Positions 20,378 to 31,066 of a stretch of 32,101 bases of DNA are shown piece by piece. Each line of letters begins with the position of its first letter. The first letter of the stretch is position 1. The notes below the pieces were generated by a model. That model was not told the DNA's origin, searched no databases, and was given only the letters and a program-made list of their open reading frames with translations. Source of the DNA: an uncultured Ectothiorhodospiraceae bacterium (GTDB taxonomy: Bacteria; Pseudomonadota; Gammaproteobacteria; UBA9214); assembly GCA_947258515.1 (NCBI GenBank), contig CAMYIO010000007.1, positions 1 to 32,101 of the forward strand, given 5' to 3'. A program made the position numbers and the translations under genes.

Positions 20378-21691
20378 ATGAAACCCAAATTTCAGAATTA
20401 TTTGCTGGTCCTGACCGGGCTGGTTGCCGGTGTGCTGGTATCAATAGGACATGGTGTATTTGCTGAACGCGAGAGTGCCCAGGCCACGTTGCCGGTCGAG
20501 GAACTGCGCACCTTCAGTGATGTTTTCGGACGCATCAAGAATGACTATGTCGTTGATGTGGATGACAAGGAATTGATAGAAAATGCAATCCGCGGCATGT
20601 TGTCGGGACTGGATCCCCATTCCGCCTACCTGGATGCCGAACAGTTCACCGAACTGCAGGTCGGCACCACCGGCCAGTTCGGTGGTTTGGGTATCGAGGT
20701 AGGGATGGAAAACGGATTCGTCAAGGTGATTGCTCCGATCGATGACACCCCGGCTCAGCGTGCCGGCGTAGAGGCGGGCGATCTGGTTATCCGGCTCGAC
20801 GATACCCCGGTAAAGGGCATGACACTCAATGAAGCCGTGAAAATCATGCGTGGCAAGCCAGGTTCCGATATTGAATTGACCATTGTGCGTGAAGGTGTTG
20901 ATCAGCCCCTGAAGATCAGTATTACGCGCGATATCATCAAGGTAAAAAGTGTCAAGGCGCGTCTGCTTGAGCCCGGTTTTGGATATTTACGCATCTCCCA
21001 GTTCCAGTCAAAAACGGCAGAAAACATGATTGATGCCATTGCGAAATTGAAAAAGGAAAACAAGGGTGCGCTGCAGGGGCTGGTGCTGGATTTACGTAAC
21101 AATCCCGGCGGTGTGCTGAACGGTGCCGTCGCCGTTTCTGACGCCTTCCTCAAGAAGGGCATGATTGTCTACACCGAGGGACGCATCGCTGATTCCAGGT
21201 TGCGCTTCAACGCGACGCCGGATGATGTCATCAATGGCGCACCACTGGTGGTGCTGGTAAACCAGGGTTCAGCTTCTGCCTCGGAAATTGTTGCCGGTGC
21301 ACTGCAGGACCACAAGCGCGCCATCATCGTGGGTGTTAAAACATTCGGCAAGGGGTCGGTGCAGACCATTCTGCCGCTCAGTAGTGACTCCGCACTGAAG
21401 TTAACCACGGCACGCTATTACACGCCCTCGGGTAAATCGATACAGGCGGAGGGTATTACACCCGATATCGAACTGGAGAGCATTGAGGTCGCGGCCCTCG
21501 AGCGGAAAATCGAGCCATTGAAGGAAGCGAACCTGTCACGCCACCTGGAAAACGGTAATGGGGATGATGGCCAGGCATCCGATGACACTGAAGAAGATGA
21601 AGTCACGGTGTCTGTAACGGAAGACTACATGCTCTACGAGGCCCTGAACCTGCTGAAGGGCCTGGCGATTCTGCAGGAACGCATGCAGTAA
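20378..21691 (+). CDS. ctpA: S41-family C-terminal processing peptidase
   Basis: PDZ domain GLGIEVGMENGFVKVIAPIDDTPA; catalytic NQGSASASEIVAGALQDHKRAIIVGVKTFGKGSVQT. Confidence 0.95.
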   Translation: MKPKFQNYLLVLTGLVAGVLVSIGHGVFAERESAQATLPVEELRTFSDVFGRIKNDYVVDVDDKELIENAIRGMLSGLDPHSAYLDAEQFTELQVGTTGQFGGLGIEVGMENGFVKVIAPIDDTPAQRAGVEAGDLVIRLDDTPVKGMTLNEAVKIMRGKPGSDIELTIVREGVDQPLKISITRDIIKVKSVKARLLEPGFGYLRISQFQSKTAENMIDAIAKLKKENKGALQGLVLDLRNNPGGVLNGAVAVSDAFLKKGMIVYTEGRIADSRLRFNATPDDVINGAPLVVLVNQGSASASEIVAGALQDHKRAIIVGVKTFGKGSVQTILPLSSDSALKLTTARYYTPSGKSIQAEGITPDIELESIEVAALERKIEPLKEANLSRHLENGNGDDGQASDDTEEDEVTVSVTEDYMLYEALNLLKGLAILQERMQ

Positions 21692-21701
21692 TCACTAGTG
21701 C

Positions 21702-22520
21702 ATGAAATTCAAACCGGCGATATGGTGTTTCCCTGTTACCCTATGGCTGTATTTTCAATGGTTCGCGGTAATGGCTGTGCATGCCGCCCCTGCTGATACT
21801 GAAAAATACCTGCCCGCCATCGCACTGATTATTGATGATCTCGGCAATCAGCGCGAACAGGGCATGCGTGCCGTCTCACTGCCCGGCCCCGTCGCCTGTG
21901 CCTTCCTGCCCTATGGTCCGTTTACGAAAGCGCTTGCCAGCCAGGCCCACGCCTATCGCAAGGAAATCATGCTGCATCTACCAATGCAGGCCCTTGATCA
22001 CGGGCACAAGCGTGTCGAGAAGGGCACGTTGACGCTTGATATGACGGAACAGCAATTCATGGATGTACTGGCGCGCGGCATTGCGGCCGTTCCGCATGTC
22101 AGTGGTTTGAACAATCACAAGGGCAGTTTGCTAACACAGCACCCCGGTAACATGGCGTGGTTGATGCAAGACATCAATCAGCGCGGCAACCTTTTTTTTA
22201 TTGACAGCCGCACGACCAAGGCGACCGTCGCGAGACAGCTTGCCGTTGAATACGGTGTACCGAGCAGCTCCCGAAATGTATTTCTCGACAACAACCCTGA
22301 ACCCGAGGCAGTACGTGCGCAGTTCAGGAGGCTGGTCGTAATTGCCAAACGCGATGGCACCGCACTGGGGATCGGGCACCCTTTCCCGGGTACACTGGGT
22401 GTTTTGACAGAAGAGCTCGAAAACCTGCATCGGCAGGGGGTACAATTGCTGCCGGTATCACGCCTGATTGAACTGCAGAACGAACGGAGTATTGCATGGC
22501 AAACGCCCTTGTCCCGCTAG
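21702..22520 (+). CDS. Divergent polysaccharide deacetylase family protein (YibQ-like)
   Basis: LPAIALIIDDLGNQREQGMRAVSLPGPVACAFLPYGP; LNNHKGSLLT; signal peptide. Confidence 0.9.
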   Translation: MKFKPAIWCFPVTLWLYFQWFAVMAVHAAPADTEKYLPAIALIIDDLGNQREQGMRAVSLPGPVACAFLPYGPFTKALASQAHAYRKEIMLHLPMQALDHGHKRVEKGTLTLDMTEQQFMDVLARGIAAVPHVSGLNNHKGSLLTQHPGNMAWLMQDINQRGNLFFIDSRTTKATVARQLAVEYGVPSSSRNVFLDNNPEPEAVRAQFRRLVVIAKRDGTALGIGHPFPGTLGVLTEELENLHRQGVQLLPVSRLIELQNERSIAWQTPLSR

Positions 22521-23047
22521 CGCAGGGCTGCGAGGAACTGGAAGCGGTGACCGTGGTCGATCTGCTGCGACGCGCCGGTATCGAGGTGGTGACGGCGGGG
22601 CTGGATGAGCAGCCGGTGCGTGCTTCCCGTGGCCTGGTGCTGCTGCCTGACATGACCCTTGACAGGGCCTTGCAGCAGGAATACGACATGATCGTGCTAC
22701 CCGGCGGTCTGCCGGGTGCGGACCATCTTCGAGACGATGAACGCATCATCGAGCTGCTGCGCAGTATGTCAGCTGCTGGTAAATACACGGCAGCGATATG
22801 CGCCGCCCCCAGGGTGCTGGCGCAGGCCGGTTTACTGCACGGCAAGCGTGCGACCGGTTACCCCGGCACACTGGAAATTGACAGCATCCCGGGGCTTGAT
22901 TACCGGGAAGCACCCGTCGTTATCGATGGTACTGTCATTACCTCGCGGGGGCCAGGTACCGCGATGGACTTTGCACTGACCCTGATAGAGCTGCTTGCCG
23001 GCAAACAAAGGCGCGAGGAGGTTGAAGCAGGCCTGCAACGCGCCTGA
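22496..23047 (+). CDS. DJ-1/PfpI family protein (YajL-like)
   Basis: LVPLAQGCEELEAVTVVDLLRRAG; AAICAAPRVLAQAGLL; TSRGPGTAMDFALTLIELL. Confidence 0.93.
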   Translation: MANALVPLAQGCEELEAVTVVDLLRRAGIEVVTAGLDEQPVRASRGLVLLPDMTLDRALQQEYDMIVLPGGLPGADHLRDDERIIELLRSMSAAGKYTAAICAAPRVLAQAGLLHGKRATGYPGTLEIDSIPGLDYREAPVVIDGTVITSRGPGTAMDFALTLIELLAGKQRREEVEAGLQRA

Positions 23048-23102
23048 TAGCCGCTGTCACCCGCTACCTTGCCGAGTGCAGAATGTTCAGCACTGACAGG
23101 TT

Positions 23103-24761
23103 CTAGTCGTTGGCATCCGGCCAGTTGAGAAACAGCAGGAATAAACCCAGGCCTCCACATATCCAGCTTAGCAGCGGAGCACCCATGACCATCGGCGGTG
23201 CCGAGCCATCGAGACCGTAGATGATCGCTGCTGTGACAATCAGCCCGGTGCCAATGATGACGTTTGAATTGCGTCGATTGGCACGGCGCAGTTCAAGTCG
23301 CAGGCGTTTAAGCTCACGGGATGTCCATTCCACCTGCAGTTTGCCGCTGCTGGCCTGTTCCAGGACGCGGTGAGCCAGTATCGGCAGATCCGGCAGGCTG
23401 TCGCTCAACGCGGGCAGGCTCTCTTTCAGGTTGCGTAAAAAAGAACGTGCACCCAGTTGTTCGCTCATGGTGCGTTCCAGGAACGGCTTGGCGGTTTTCC
23501 AGAGATCCAGTTCGGGGTACAGCTGCCTGCCCAGGCCCTCGATATTCAACAGGGTCTTTTGTAACAGCACCAGTTGTGGCTGGACCTCCATGTTGAAGCG
23601 GCGTGCCGTCTGAAACAGCCTCAGCAGCACATTGCCAAACGAGATTTCGTTTAGTGGCTTTTCAAATATCGGTTCGCACACGGTGCGAATCGCGGCCTCG
23701 AATTCATCCACCCGGGTCCCTTCCGGAACCCATTCCGATTCGACATGCAGCTCGGCCACCCGCCGGTAATCACGGTTGAAGAAGGCCAGAAAATTCTCGG
23801 CAAGGTAGCGCTGATCGACGGGATTCAGGGTGCCCATGATGCCGAAATCCACCGCCATGTAACGACCGTCAGTGCCGACAAAGATATTGCCAGGATGCAT
23901 GTCGGCATGGAAAAAATTGTGGCGAAATACCTGTGTGAAAAAGATTTCAACACCGCGTTCCGAGAGGGTTTTCAGATCGATACCCTGAGCGCGCAGCTCG
24001 TCGATATCGCTGACCTGTATGCCATAAATGCGCTCCATCACCATGACGTCGGGGCGGCACCAGGGCCAGTACACCTCAGGAACATACAGCAGATCGGTGC
24101 CGCTGAAGTTGCGCCTCAGTTGCGAGGCATTGGCAGCCTCGCGCAACAGGTCGAGTTCGTCGTAGAGGATCTTTTCGAATTCGGCAATCACTTCACGCGG
24201 TCGCAGTCGGCGACCATGTTGCCAGTAACGCTCAGCCAGCCGCGCAATCGTGTACAGCAGGTTCACGTCACGTGTTATTTGCTGGCTGATATTCGGCCGC
24301 AGCACCTTGATGACGACGGCGGTACCATCCTTGAGCTGTGCGGCGTGGACCTGTGCGATGGACGCGGATGCCAGCGGTGTCTCGTCGAATTGCCGAAAAA
24401 TTTCTTCAACGGGTGCACCGAGCGCGGCCTCGATGGCAGCACGTGCCTGACTGCCGGGAAAGGGCGGCACATCATCCTGCAGGTGTGCCAGTTCCAGCGC
24501 GATGTCATCCGGCAACAGGTCCCGCCGTGTTGAGAGGATCTGTCCGAATTTCACATAGATGGGCCCCAGATCTTCGAGTGCGCGCCGGATACGTACCCCG
24601 CGTGGTCCACGCGTGCGTGGTATCCAGTTCCAGGGTGCCAGGTAGTAGAGAAACCGGAAAGGCCGGAACAGGTGTGTCGCGAGGATGATTTCATCCAGTC
24701 CATGCCGTGCCAGCACAAAATTAATATGTACCAGTCGTATAATTTGTGCCGGCCGTATCAT
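23103..24761 (-). CDS. ubiB: Ubiquinone biosynthesis protein UbiB
   Basis: [43 protein letters not shown]; two C-terminal TM helices. Confidence 0.97.
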   Translation of the reverse strand: MIRPAQIIRLVHINFVLARHGLDEIILATHLFRPFRFLYYLAPWNWIPRTRGPRGVRIRRALEDLGPIYVKFGQILSTRRDLLPDDIALELAHLQDDVPPFPGSQARAAIEAALGAPVEEIFRQFDETPLASASIAQVHAAQLKDGTAVVIKVLRPNISQQITRDVNLLYTIARLAERYWQHGRRLRPREVIAEFEKILYDELDLLREAANASQLRRNFSGTDLLYVPEVYWPWCRPDVMVMERIYGIQVSDIDELRAQGIDLKTLSERGVEIFFTQVFRHNFFHADMHPGNIFVGTDGRYMAVDFGIMGTLNPVDQRYLAENFLAFFNRDYRRVAELHVESEWVPEGTRVDEFEAAIRTVCEPIFEKPLNEISFGNVLLRLFQTARRFNMEVQPQLVLLQKTLLNIEGLGRQLYPELDLWKTAKPFLERTMSEQLGARSFLRNLKESLPALSDSLPDLPILAHRVLEQASSGKLQVEWTSRELKRLRLELRRANRRNSNVIIGTGLIVTAAIIYGLDGSAPPMVMGAPLLSWICGGLGLFLLFLNWPDAND

Positions 24762-24762
24762 G

Positions 24763-25389
24763 TCAGCTGTTGATGCCCTTTTCAGCCTTTGCCTGCAGGC
24801 GTTTCAGCCGGGCGTCGAGTCGCTCTGCATCCATACTGATGCGGGTCACGTCGCTGCTGAAGTTTTCTGTTTCTATGCGTGTCGGCAGCACCCGCAGTTC
24901 TTCCTGCAGGTACTCGCCGATGTCCTGTTCAAGGGTGCCAAGGCCAAGCCGGAATGCGCGGCGGCCACGGCGTGCCACGTTGCCGAGCTGGTGGGCGACG
25001 ACATCGCCGGTGAGTTTCGAGAGCTGTTCTTCCCAGTCGATATCCAGCTCATCGAGAATGGCCTTGAAGGCCTGTCCGGTTTCGACGTCACCCTCGATGA
25101 CCACGTCACCGGAAAACAGGGTTTTTGCGGTATTGCCGCCAATGCCAAGGCGTACCATGCCCAGCGGTGTGCCGCGCAATACCGTGTCCGGTTCGACTTC
25201 CGCATGGTCCCTGAGTTGAATGCCGTGTTCATCCGGGAAGACAAACAGGGTCAGGTCAAGCCCGCTGAGCGCAATGCCAATGCAGCGTCCGGACAAGGTG
25301 GCCATGCGTGAGCCGATCGCCGGGTCGAGCCGCAGGTAGCGGTTAACAAGCGCTTCAAGCCCCGTGATGGTGCTCGCGGGCAGTTGCAT
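24763..25389 (-). CDS. ubiJ: Ubiquinone biosynthesis accessory factor UbiJ (SCP2 domain)
   Basis: Between ubiB and ubiE; SCP2-like N-terminus and a C-terminal coiled coil. Confidence 0.9.
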   Translation of the reverse strand: MQLPASTITGLEALVNRYLRLDPAIGSRMATLSGRCIGIALSGLDLTLFVFPDEHGIQLRDHAEVEPDTVLRGTPLGMVRLGIGGNTAKTLFSGDVVIEGDVETGQAFKAILDELDIDWEEQLSKLTGDVVAHQLGNVARRGRRAFRLGLGTLEQDIGEYLQEELRVLPTRIETENFSSDVTRISMDAERLDARLKRLQAKAEKGINS

Positions 25390-25429
25390 CAGCCGCCTCC
25401 GGGACGCGCAGCTTGCTGCATGGCAGGCA

Positions 25430-26173
25430 TCAGAATTTGTACCCGCGGTGTATGGCCACGATGCCGCCCGTCAGGTTGTGGTAGTCACAGCGTTCAAAGC
25501 CGGCCTGTTCCATCATGGCTTGCAGGGTCGGCTGGTCGGGATGCATGCGTATCGATTCGGCCAGGTAGCGATAGCTGGGCGCATCCCTGGCAATCAACTG
25601 CCCGAGTTTCGGCAGTACAGTGAATGAATAAAAATCATAGGCTGGCTTCAGTGCGGCCACCGGTTTTGAAAATTCCAGCACCAGCAGGCGGCCACCGGGT
25701 CTGAGCACGCGGAAGATGGCATTCAGTGCGCGCTGCTTGTCGGTGACATTGCGCAGTCCAAAGGCCATGGTCACCAGGTCAAAGCGGTTATCCGCAAACG
25801 GTAATTGCTCGGCGTTCGCCAGGGCAAAGGTGACATTCCCGGCAATCCCCTTGTCCAGCAGTTGCCGGCGCCCGTTGTCCAGCATGGCGGCATTGATATC
25901 CGAGAGCACGATGTGTCCGGAGGGGCCTACGGCGGGTGCCATCAGTCGGGTCAGGTCGCCGGTACCACCGGCCAGGTCCAGTACCTGCTGACCCTGTTTC
26001 AGGGCAGCCATGTTGATGGCAAAGCGCTTCCACAAGCGGTGGATGCCGAACGACATCAGGTCGTTCATCAAGTCATAGTTGTCCGCAACGGAATCAAATA
26101 CCTGTCGAACATGCCGCGTCTTCTCGGAGACAGGTACATTGCGAAAGCCGAAATGTGTGGTCTTGTCTGGCAT
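25430..26173 (-). CDS. ubiE: Ubiquinone/menaquinone biosynthesis C-methyltransferase
   Basis: [59 protein letters not shown]. Confidence 0.98.
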   Translation of the reverse strand: MPDKTTHFGFRNVPVSEKTRHVRQVFDSVADNYDLMNDLMSFGIHRLWKRFAINMAALKQGQQVLDLAGGTGDLTRLMAPAVGPSGHIVLSDINAAMLDNGRRQLLDKGIAGNVTFALANAEQLPFADNRFDLVTMAFGLRNVTDKQRALNAIFRVLRPGGRLLVLEFSKPVAALKPAYDFYSFTVLPKLGQLIARDAPSYRYLAESIRMHPDQPTLQAMMEQAGFERCDYHNLTGGIVAIHRGYKF

Positions 26174-26250
26174 GGCTGGTTTTATTATGGCCTTATTTGG
26201 AAAGCGTTCGCAAAAAAGCCTGCGTTGTTGAAATGTCCAGATAGCCGGAT

Positions 26251-26619
26251 CTAGACCCTTTGCTGGTGCGTATGACCGGCTTTTTCCAGTTTTTCCAGGT
26301 ATTCCTTCCAGTACCTGTCCCTGTTCCTGCCCATGTCATAGAGCGTTTCCCAGGAGTAGATGCCGGTATCATGGCCGTCATCGAACGATGGCTGGATCGC
26401 ATATCTGCCGACCGGTTCGATGTGGGTGATCATGACATCCTGCTTGCCAGTCTGCAGCACACCCTGGCCCGGTCCGTGGCCCTGCACTTCTGCGGAGGGT
26501 GAATGCACGCGCATAAACTCGTAGCTGAGTTCGAAACGTTCGCCATCCGAATAACTGATTTCCAGAATCCGGGATTTCTGATGCAGGTTGATCTCAACGG
26601 GCTTGGGTGCGTCTGTCAT
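26251..26619 (-). CDS. DUF971 (gamma-butyrobetaine hydroxylase-like N-terminal) protein
   Basis: [60 protein letters not shown]. Confidence 0.93.
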   Translation of the reverse strand: MTDAPKPVEINLHQKSRILEISYSDGERFELSYEFMRVHSPSAEVQGHGPGQGVLQTGKQDVMITHIEPVGRYAIQPSFDDGHDTGIYSWETLYDMGRNRDRYWKEYLEKLEKAGHTHQQRV

Positions 26620-26663
26620 GTCGTCCTCTGTGTGTATGCAGTGATGGCGTATAGCCTGTCTGT

Positions 26664-27992
26664 TTACAGTATGTAGCGGCTCAGGTCTTCATCCTTGACC
26701 AGTGCATCGAGATGTTCATTGACGTAGGCTGCATCGATAACCAGCTTCATGCCGGCACTGTCGGTGGCCTCAAACGAGATCTTTTCCAGCAAACGTTCCA
26801 TCACCGTGTGCAGGCGCCGTGCACCGATATTTTCCGTGCGTTCATTGATCTGACTGGCGATTTCGGCAATGCGCACAATGCCGTTTTCGGAAAACTCCAG
26901 GGTGACGTTCTCGGTAGCCATGAGCGCGGCGTATTGTTCCGTCAACGAGGCATCCGGTTCCGTAAGGATACGGGTAAATTCGGCGGCACCCAGATCATCG
27001 AGCTCAACCCGAATGGGTAGCCGCCCCTGCAGTTCCGGTATCAGGTCCGAGGGTTTCGAGAGGTGAAACGCACCCGAGGCAATAAACAGAATATGATCGG
27101 TCTTTACCATGCCGTGCTTGGTCGAGACGGTGCTGCCTTCGACCAGGGGTAACAGGTCACGCTGCACGCCTTCACGCGAGACGTCTGGTCCACTGGACTC
27201 GCCACGCCGGGTGACCTTGTCGATTTCATCGAGGAACACGATGCCGTTTTGCTCGACGTTTTCCAGTGCGCTGTGTTTAAGGTCGTCCTCGTTAATCATT
27301 CTGGCAGCTTCCTCGTCACAGAGCAGCTTGCGTGCATCCTTGATGCGCAGTTTGCGTGACTTGGTACGGTTGCCGCCCATATTCTGGAACATGCCCTGCA
27401 GCTGGCTGGTCATCTCTTCCATGCCGGGTGGTGCCATGATTTCCACACCCACGGGGGTAACCGAGAGCTCGATCTCGATTTCCCTGTCATCCAGCGTACC
27501 CTCGCGGAGGCGCTTGCGAAATTTCTGACGGGTTTCGGATGTGCTGTCATCTGCCGCGCCAGGCGCCATGCCCTTGGGTGATGGCAGCAGGGCATCCAGA
27601 ATACGGTCTTCCGCGGCATCTTCTGCACGGTGGCGCACCTTGTCCATGGCGGTCTCGCGTGCCAGCTTGATGGCGGCATCGGCAAGATCGCGCACGATAG
27701 ACTCGACATCACGACCCACGTAGCCCACTTCGGTAAACTTGGTGGCCTCGACCTTGATGAAGGGGGCATTGGCAAGCCGTGCCAGGCGACGCGCGATCTC
27801 TGTTTTACCCACGCCTGTGGGGCCGATCATGAGGATGTTCTTCGGGGTGATCTCTGCACGCAGCTGCTCGTCGACCTGCATACGCCGCCAGCGGTTGCGC
27901 AAGGCAATGGCTACCGAGCGCTTGGCGTCATCCTGGCCGATGATGTGTTTGTCCAGTTCCTGGACGATTTCTCTGGGTGTCATTTGCGACAT
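26664..27992 (-). CDS. hslU: ATP-dependent protease ATPase subunit HslU
   Basis: Start [37 protein letters not shown]; Walker [10 protein letters not shown]. The ORF-track extension upstream runs through the REP-like sequence. Confidence 0.97.
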   Translation of the reverse strand: MSQMTPREIVQELDKHIIGQDDAKRSVAIALRNRWRRMQVDEQLRAEITPKNILMIGPTGVGKTEIARRLARLANAPFIKVEATKFTEVGYVGRDVESIVRDLADAAIKLARETAMDKVRHRAEDAAEDRILDALLPSPKGMAPGAADDSTSETRQKFRKRLREGTLDDREIEIELSVTPVGVEIMAPPGMEEMTSQLQGMFQNMGGNRTKSRKLRIKDARKLLCDEEAARMINEDDLKHSALENVEQNGIVFLDEIDKVTRRGESSGPDVSREGVQRDLLPLVEGSTVSTKHGMVKTDHILFIASGAFHLSKPSDLIPELQGRLPIRVELDDLGAAEFTRILTEPDASLTEQYAALMATENVTLEFSENGIVRIAEIASQINERTENIGARRLHTVMERLLEKISFEATDSAGMKLVIDAAYVNEHLDALVKDEDLSRYIL

Positions 27993-28005
27993 ACTTTCTT
28001 CCCGG

Positions 28006-28491
28006 TTATTGACAGCCCGACCGCAGGAGCGCCCCATTGGGCGCGAACATGTCGGTATTATCCAGCAGCGCACGGGCCGCTGCCTGTGCATAGGGTCCGC
28101 CCGAGCCAATCGCCATGAGGGAGTTTTCCGGCTCGATCACATCGCCGTTGCCGCTGATAATCAACGAGGTCTCGCTATCAGCCACGGCCAGCAGGGCCTC
28201 GAGGTTGCGCAGCATCTTGTTGGTGCGCCAGTCCTTTGCCAGTTCAACCGCCGCCCGTGTCAGCTGACCGCTGTGTTTCTCCAGTTTGCCTTCAAACAGT
28301 TCGAACAGGGTAAAGGCATCGGCCGTCCCGCCGGCAAAACCCGCGATGACCTTGTCATCATAGAGGCGGCGGACCTTGCGGGCATTGCCCTTCATAATAG
28401 TGTCGCCCATGGTTACCTGGCCATCACCACCAATGGCAACGCTGTTGCCGCGCCGGACAGAAAGGATGGTTGTGCCGTGAAATTGGTCCAC
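28006..28491 (-). pseudogene. hslV: HslV protease subunit, C-terminally truncated (GTG start at 28491)
   Basis: Intact from [12 protein letters not shown] through [16 protein letters not shown], then [13 protein letters not shown]-stop instead of the expected helix and GDICIYTN segment; the tail is encoded by a REP-like hairpin. Could be a modified functional gene. Confidence 0.75.
28022..28048 (+). repeat. REP-like element within/at the 3' end of hslV
   Basis: CGCAGGAGCGCCCCATTGGGCGCGAAC: same 27-nt layout as the elements at 28-54 and 73-99 (6-bp stem at 8-13/18-23, 4-nt loop), with compensatory stem changes. Confidence 0.75.
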
Positions 28492-28576
28492 ATTGAGCCT
28501 CCGCAAAAAGGGCGTTCGATTGTACACCAAACAATTGGGACAATCGGACTGAATAAAAAGGGGTTTTAAAACGCGG

Positions 28577-29476
28577 TTATTTCGCTTTGCGCGCGCGCGG
28601 GTGGGCCTTGTCGTAGACCTGTGCAAGGTGCTGGAAATCAAGGTGGGTATAGATCTGCGTGGTGCTGATATCCGCGTGTCCGAGGAGTTCCTGCACGGCG
28701 CGCAGGTCGCCGCTGGATTCCAGCAGGTGACTGGCGAAGGAGTGTCGCAGCGTGTGCGGGTGTACATCACCCGGAATACCCTGCCGACGCGCCCAGTCCT
28801 TGACGCGTTGTTGCACCGCCCGTACCCCCAGACGCTTGCCGCCGCGACCGGTAAAGATGGCGGCTTCGCTGCCACGCTGCGGACGCAGTTGCTGCCAGGC
28901 ACGCAAGGCACTGATGGCCTTGCCACCCACCGGTAGCACACGTGTTTTTGCCCCCTTGCCGGTGACCCGCACGGTGCGGTCATTAAAATCCACATCGCCG
29001 TCATTCAGGCCGACCAGCTCAGAGAGCCGCAGACCGGATGAATACATCAGTTCCAGCATGGCGAGGTCACGTACCACCAGCAGGTCCTCGCTGTTGACGT
29101 TCAACAGACTGGCGATGTCATCGACGTTGAGGGTATCCGGCAGATGCTGCTCCGATTTCGGTGCACGCACATCCAGACCGGGGTTCAGGGTGACCGCGTG
29201 TTCGCGCAGCAGGTAGTTGTAGAACGAACGCAGTGCTGACAGGCGTCGCTGAATGCTGCGTCCGCTCAGACCGCGACGGTGGCACTGCGCCGCATAGTGT
29301 CTGACGTGCCGGCTATCAAGATCGCGCCAGTCATTGACGCCGGCCTTTTCACACCAGCCCTGCAGTTCCAGCAGGTCACGCCGGTAGTGCTTGCCGGTGT
29401 TGTCCGAGAGCCGTCGCTCGGTCCGCAGATGATGCAGGAATTTGTTGATCCAGTGCAGGGTAGGGGGGGATGCCAC
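28577..29476 (-). CDS. xerC: Tyrosine recombinase XerC
   Basis: [51 protein letters not shown]; between hslV and DUF484. Confidence 0.95.
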   Translation of the reverse strand: MASPPTLHWINKFLHHLRTERRLSDNTGKHYRRDLLELQGWCEKAGVNDWRDLDSRHVRHYAAQCHRRGLSGRSIQRRLSALRSFYNYLLREHAVTLNPGLDVRAPKSEQHLPDTLNVDDIASLLNVNSEDLLVVRDLAMLELMYSSGLRLSELVGLNDGDVDFNDRTVRVTGKGAKTRVLPVGGKAISALRAWQQLRPQRGSEAAIFTGRGGKRLGVRAVQQRVKDWARRQGIPGDVHPHTLRHSFASHLLESSGDLRAVQELLGHADISTTQIYTHLDFQHLAQVYDKAHPRARKAK

Positions 29477-29513
29477 GATCTTCAGGCACTGCAGGGCGAT
29501 GTCAGGTCCCGCT

Positions 29514-30236
29514 TCAGTCTGTCACCGGGGCGTCGGTCTTGAGGTGCTCGGTCAGCAACAGGTCCATCAGTTCACCCAGGTGGGTCAGGAACAGTGTGCC
29601 CATACCGGGGTGGAAGCGGCTGGCTTCGCGGCTGCCGATTGCCAGCACACCTTGCTGGCAGTGATGGCCCAGCGGAATCAGGGCCGCTGATTCAATCGCC
29701 TGTGCCTGGTCGCCAAACAGGTACTGCAGCTGCTCCTGTTTAAAGCGTCCGCACTGCGGCCGTGAGGTCTTCAGAAATGCCTCGAAATGCCGTAGCTCGG
29801 CTGCGTTCGGGTCATAGACTTCAACGCCGCATTCACGTGTTTGTGTCTCCGTCATGCCGGCCAGACGCATGACGACGGTATCGGCGTTGAACTCGCCCAG
29901 CAGGTTTTCGGTGAGGGTGTCCAGCAGTGTTTCCAGCGAGTGTGCCTTGACAAGGCCAAGGGTCAGCTGGTGCATGCGTTCATTGAGGCGATTGTTGTCG
30001 CGGGCGACATGCACCAGGTCCATGAGCTTGCGCTTTAGCTGACTGTTTTGATCGCGCAGTACCTTGACCTGGTGTTCCACCAGTGAAACGGCGGGACCCA
30101 CGGCATGTGGTATTTGCAGGGAGGCCAGCAGGCTGGCGTTGTTATGAAAGAACTCGGGATTGTCACGCAGATAATCGGCAACCGTTTTTTCTTCCAGTGG
30201 CAGTGCCGGTGATTGAGTCTGCTGAGATGTCGTCAT
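29514..30236 (-). CDS. DUF484 family protein
   Basis: VADYLRDNPEFFHNNASLLASLQIPH; GAF-like C-terminus; start ATGA overlaps the dapF stop. Confidence 0.93.
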   Translation of the reverse strand: MTTSQQTQSPALPLEEKTVADYLRDNPEFFHNNASLLASLQIPHAVGPAVSLVEHQVKVLRDQNSQLKRKLMDLVHVARDNNRLNERMHQLTLGLVKAHSLETLLDTLTENLLGEFNADTVVMRLAGMTETQTRECGVEVYDPNAAELRHFEAFLKTSRPQCGRFKQEQLQYLFGDQAQAIESAALIPLGHHCQQGVLAIGSREASRFHPGMGTLFLTHLGELMDLLLTEHLKTDAPVTD

Positions 30237-31063
30237 AGTTCCATGCGCCCTTGGTAGACTGTCGTGGCGGGCCCGGTCATCAGCACCGGCTGCCCCTCGC
30301 CGGCCCAGCTTACCACAAGTTCGCCGCCGTTCAGGAGTACTTTGACACTTTCTGACAATCGTTCCCACAGGCGTCCGGCCACAACGGCGGCGCAGGCGCC
30401 GCTGCCGCAGGCGAGCGTTTCACCGGCGCCGCGCTCAAAGACACGCAAGCGGATGCAGCTATCATCCACGATCTGCATGAAGCCGACATTGGCGCGTTCC
30501 GGAAAGCGCGGATGATGTTCGAGAGCCGGGCCGACGCTGGCGACGGGGGCGTTCTCGATGTCATCGACCCGCAGCACGGCATGCGGGTTGCCCATGGAAA
30601 TGGCCGCGATTTCCAGGTGCCGGTCAAGGACATCCAGCACGTAGGCAGGCTCGCGCTGCGGCGCGACAAAAGGAATGTCAGCCGGTTCCAGCCGCGGTAC
30701 GCCCATGTCGACGCTAATCCGGCCGTCGGCCTGCAGGGTGAGCTGCAGCGGGCCGCCGAGAGTTTCGACCTGCAGCTGCGACTTGTCCGTCAGGCCCTGG
30801 TCACGGACAAAGCGCATGAAGCAGCGCGCACCATTGCCGCACTGCTGCACTTCACCGCCATCGGCATTGTAAATGCGGTAACGAAAGTCCGACGCGGCGG
30901 TAGTGGCTGCCTCAACCAGCAGCAACTGGTCACAGCCGATGCCGAAATGGCGGTCAGCCAGCTGCTGTACCTGCTGCGGCGTCAGGGATACGCACTGGTT
31001 GATGGCGTCGATGACGATAAAGTCATTGCCGAGCCCGTGCATCTTGGTGAAGTTCAAGACCAT
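30233..31063 (-). CDS. dapF: Diaminopimelate epimerase
   Basis: FTKMHGLGNDFIVID; GNGARCFMRF; ETLACGSGACAAVVAG. Confidence 0.98.
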   Translation of the reverse strand: MVLNFTKMHGLGNDFIVIDAINQCVSLTPQQVQQLADRHFGIGCDQLLLVEAATTAASDFRYRIYNADGGEVQQCGNGARCFMRFVRDQGLTDKSQLQVETLGGPLQLTLQADGRISVDMGVPRLEPADIPFVAPQREPAYVLDVLDRHLEIAAISMGNPHAVLRVDDIENAPVASVGPALEHHPRFPERANVGFMQIVDDSCIRLRVFERGAGETLACGSGACAAVVAGRLWERLSESVKVLLNGGELVVSWAGEGQPVLMTGPATTVYQGRMEL

Positions 31064-31066
31064 GAC

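Noticed and set aside
23745-24533. 262-aa plus-strand ORF inside ubiB
   Set aside because: Antisense to strongly conserved ubiB; composition typical of a shadow frame.
27739-28569. 276-aa plus-strand ORF across hslU/hslV
   Set aside because: Antisense shadow of well-supported hslU and hslV; no recognisable domain.
28517-28576. Possible sigma-32 promoter for hslVU on the minus strand (CCCCTTTTTT with upstream GAAA)
   Set aside because: Match to the heat-shock consensus is too weak and spacing ambiguous.
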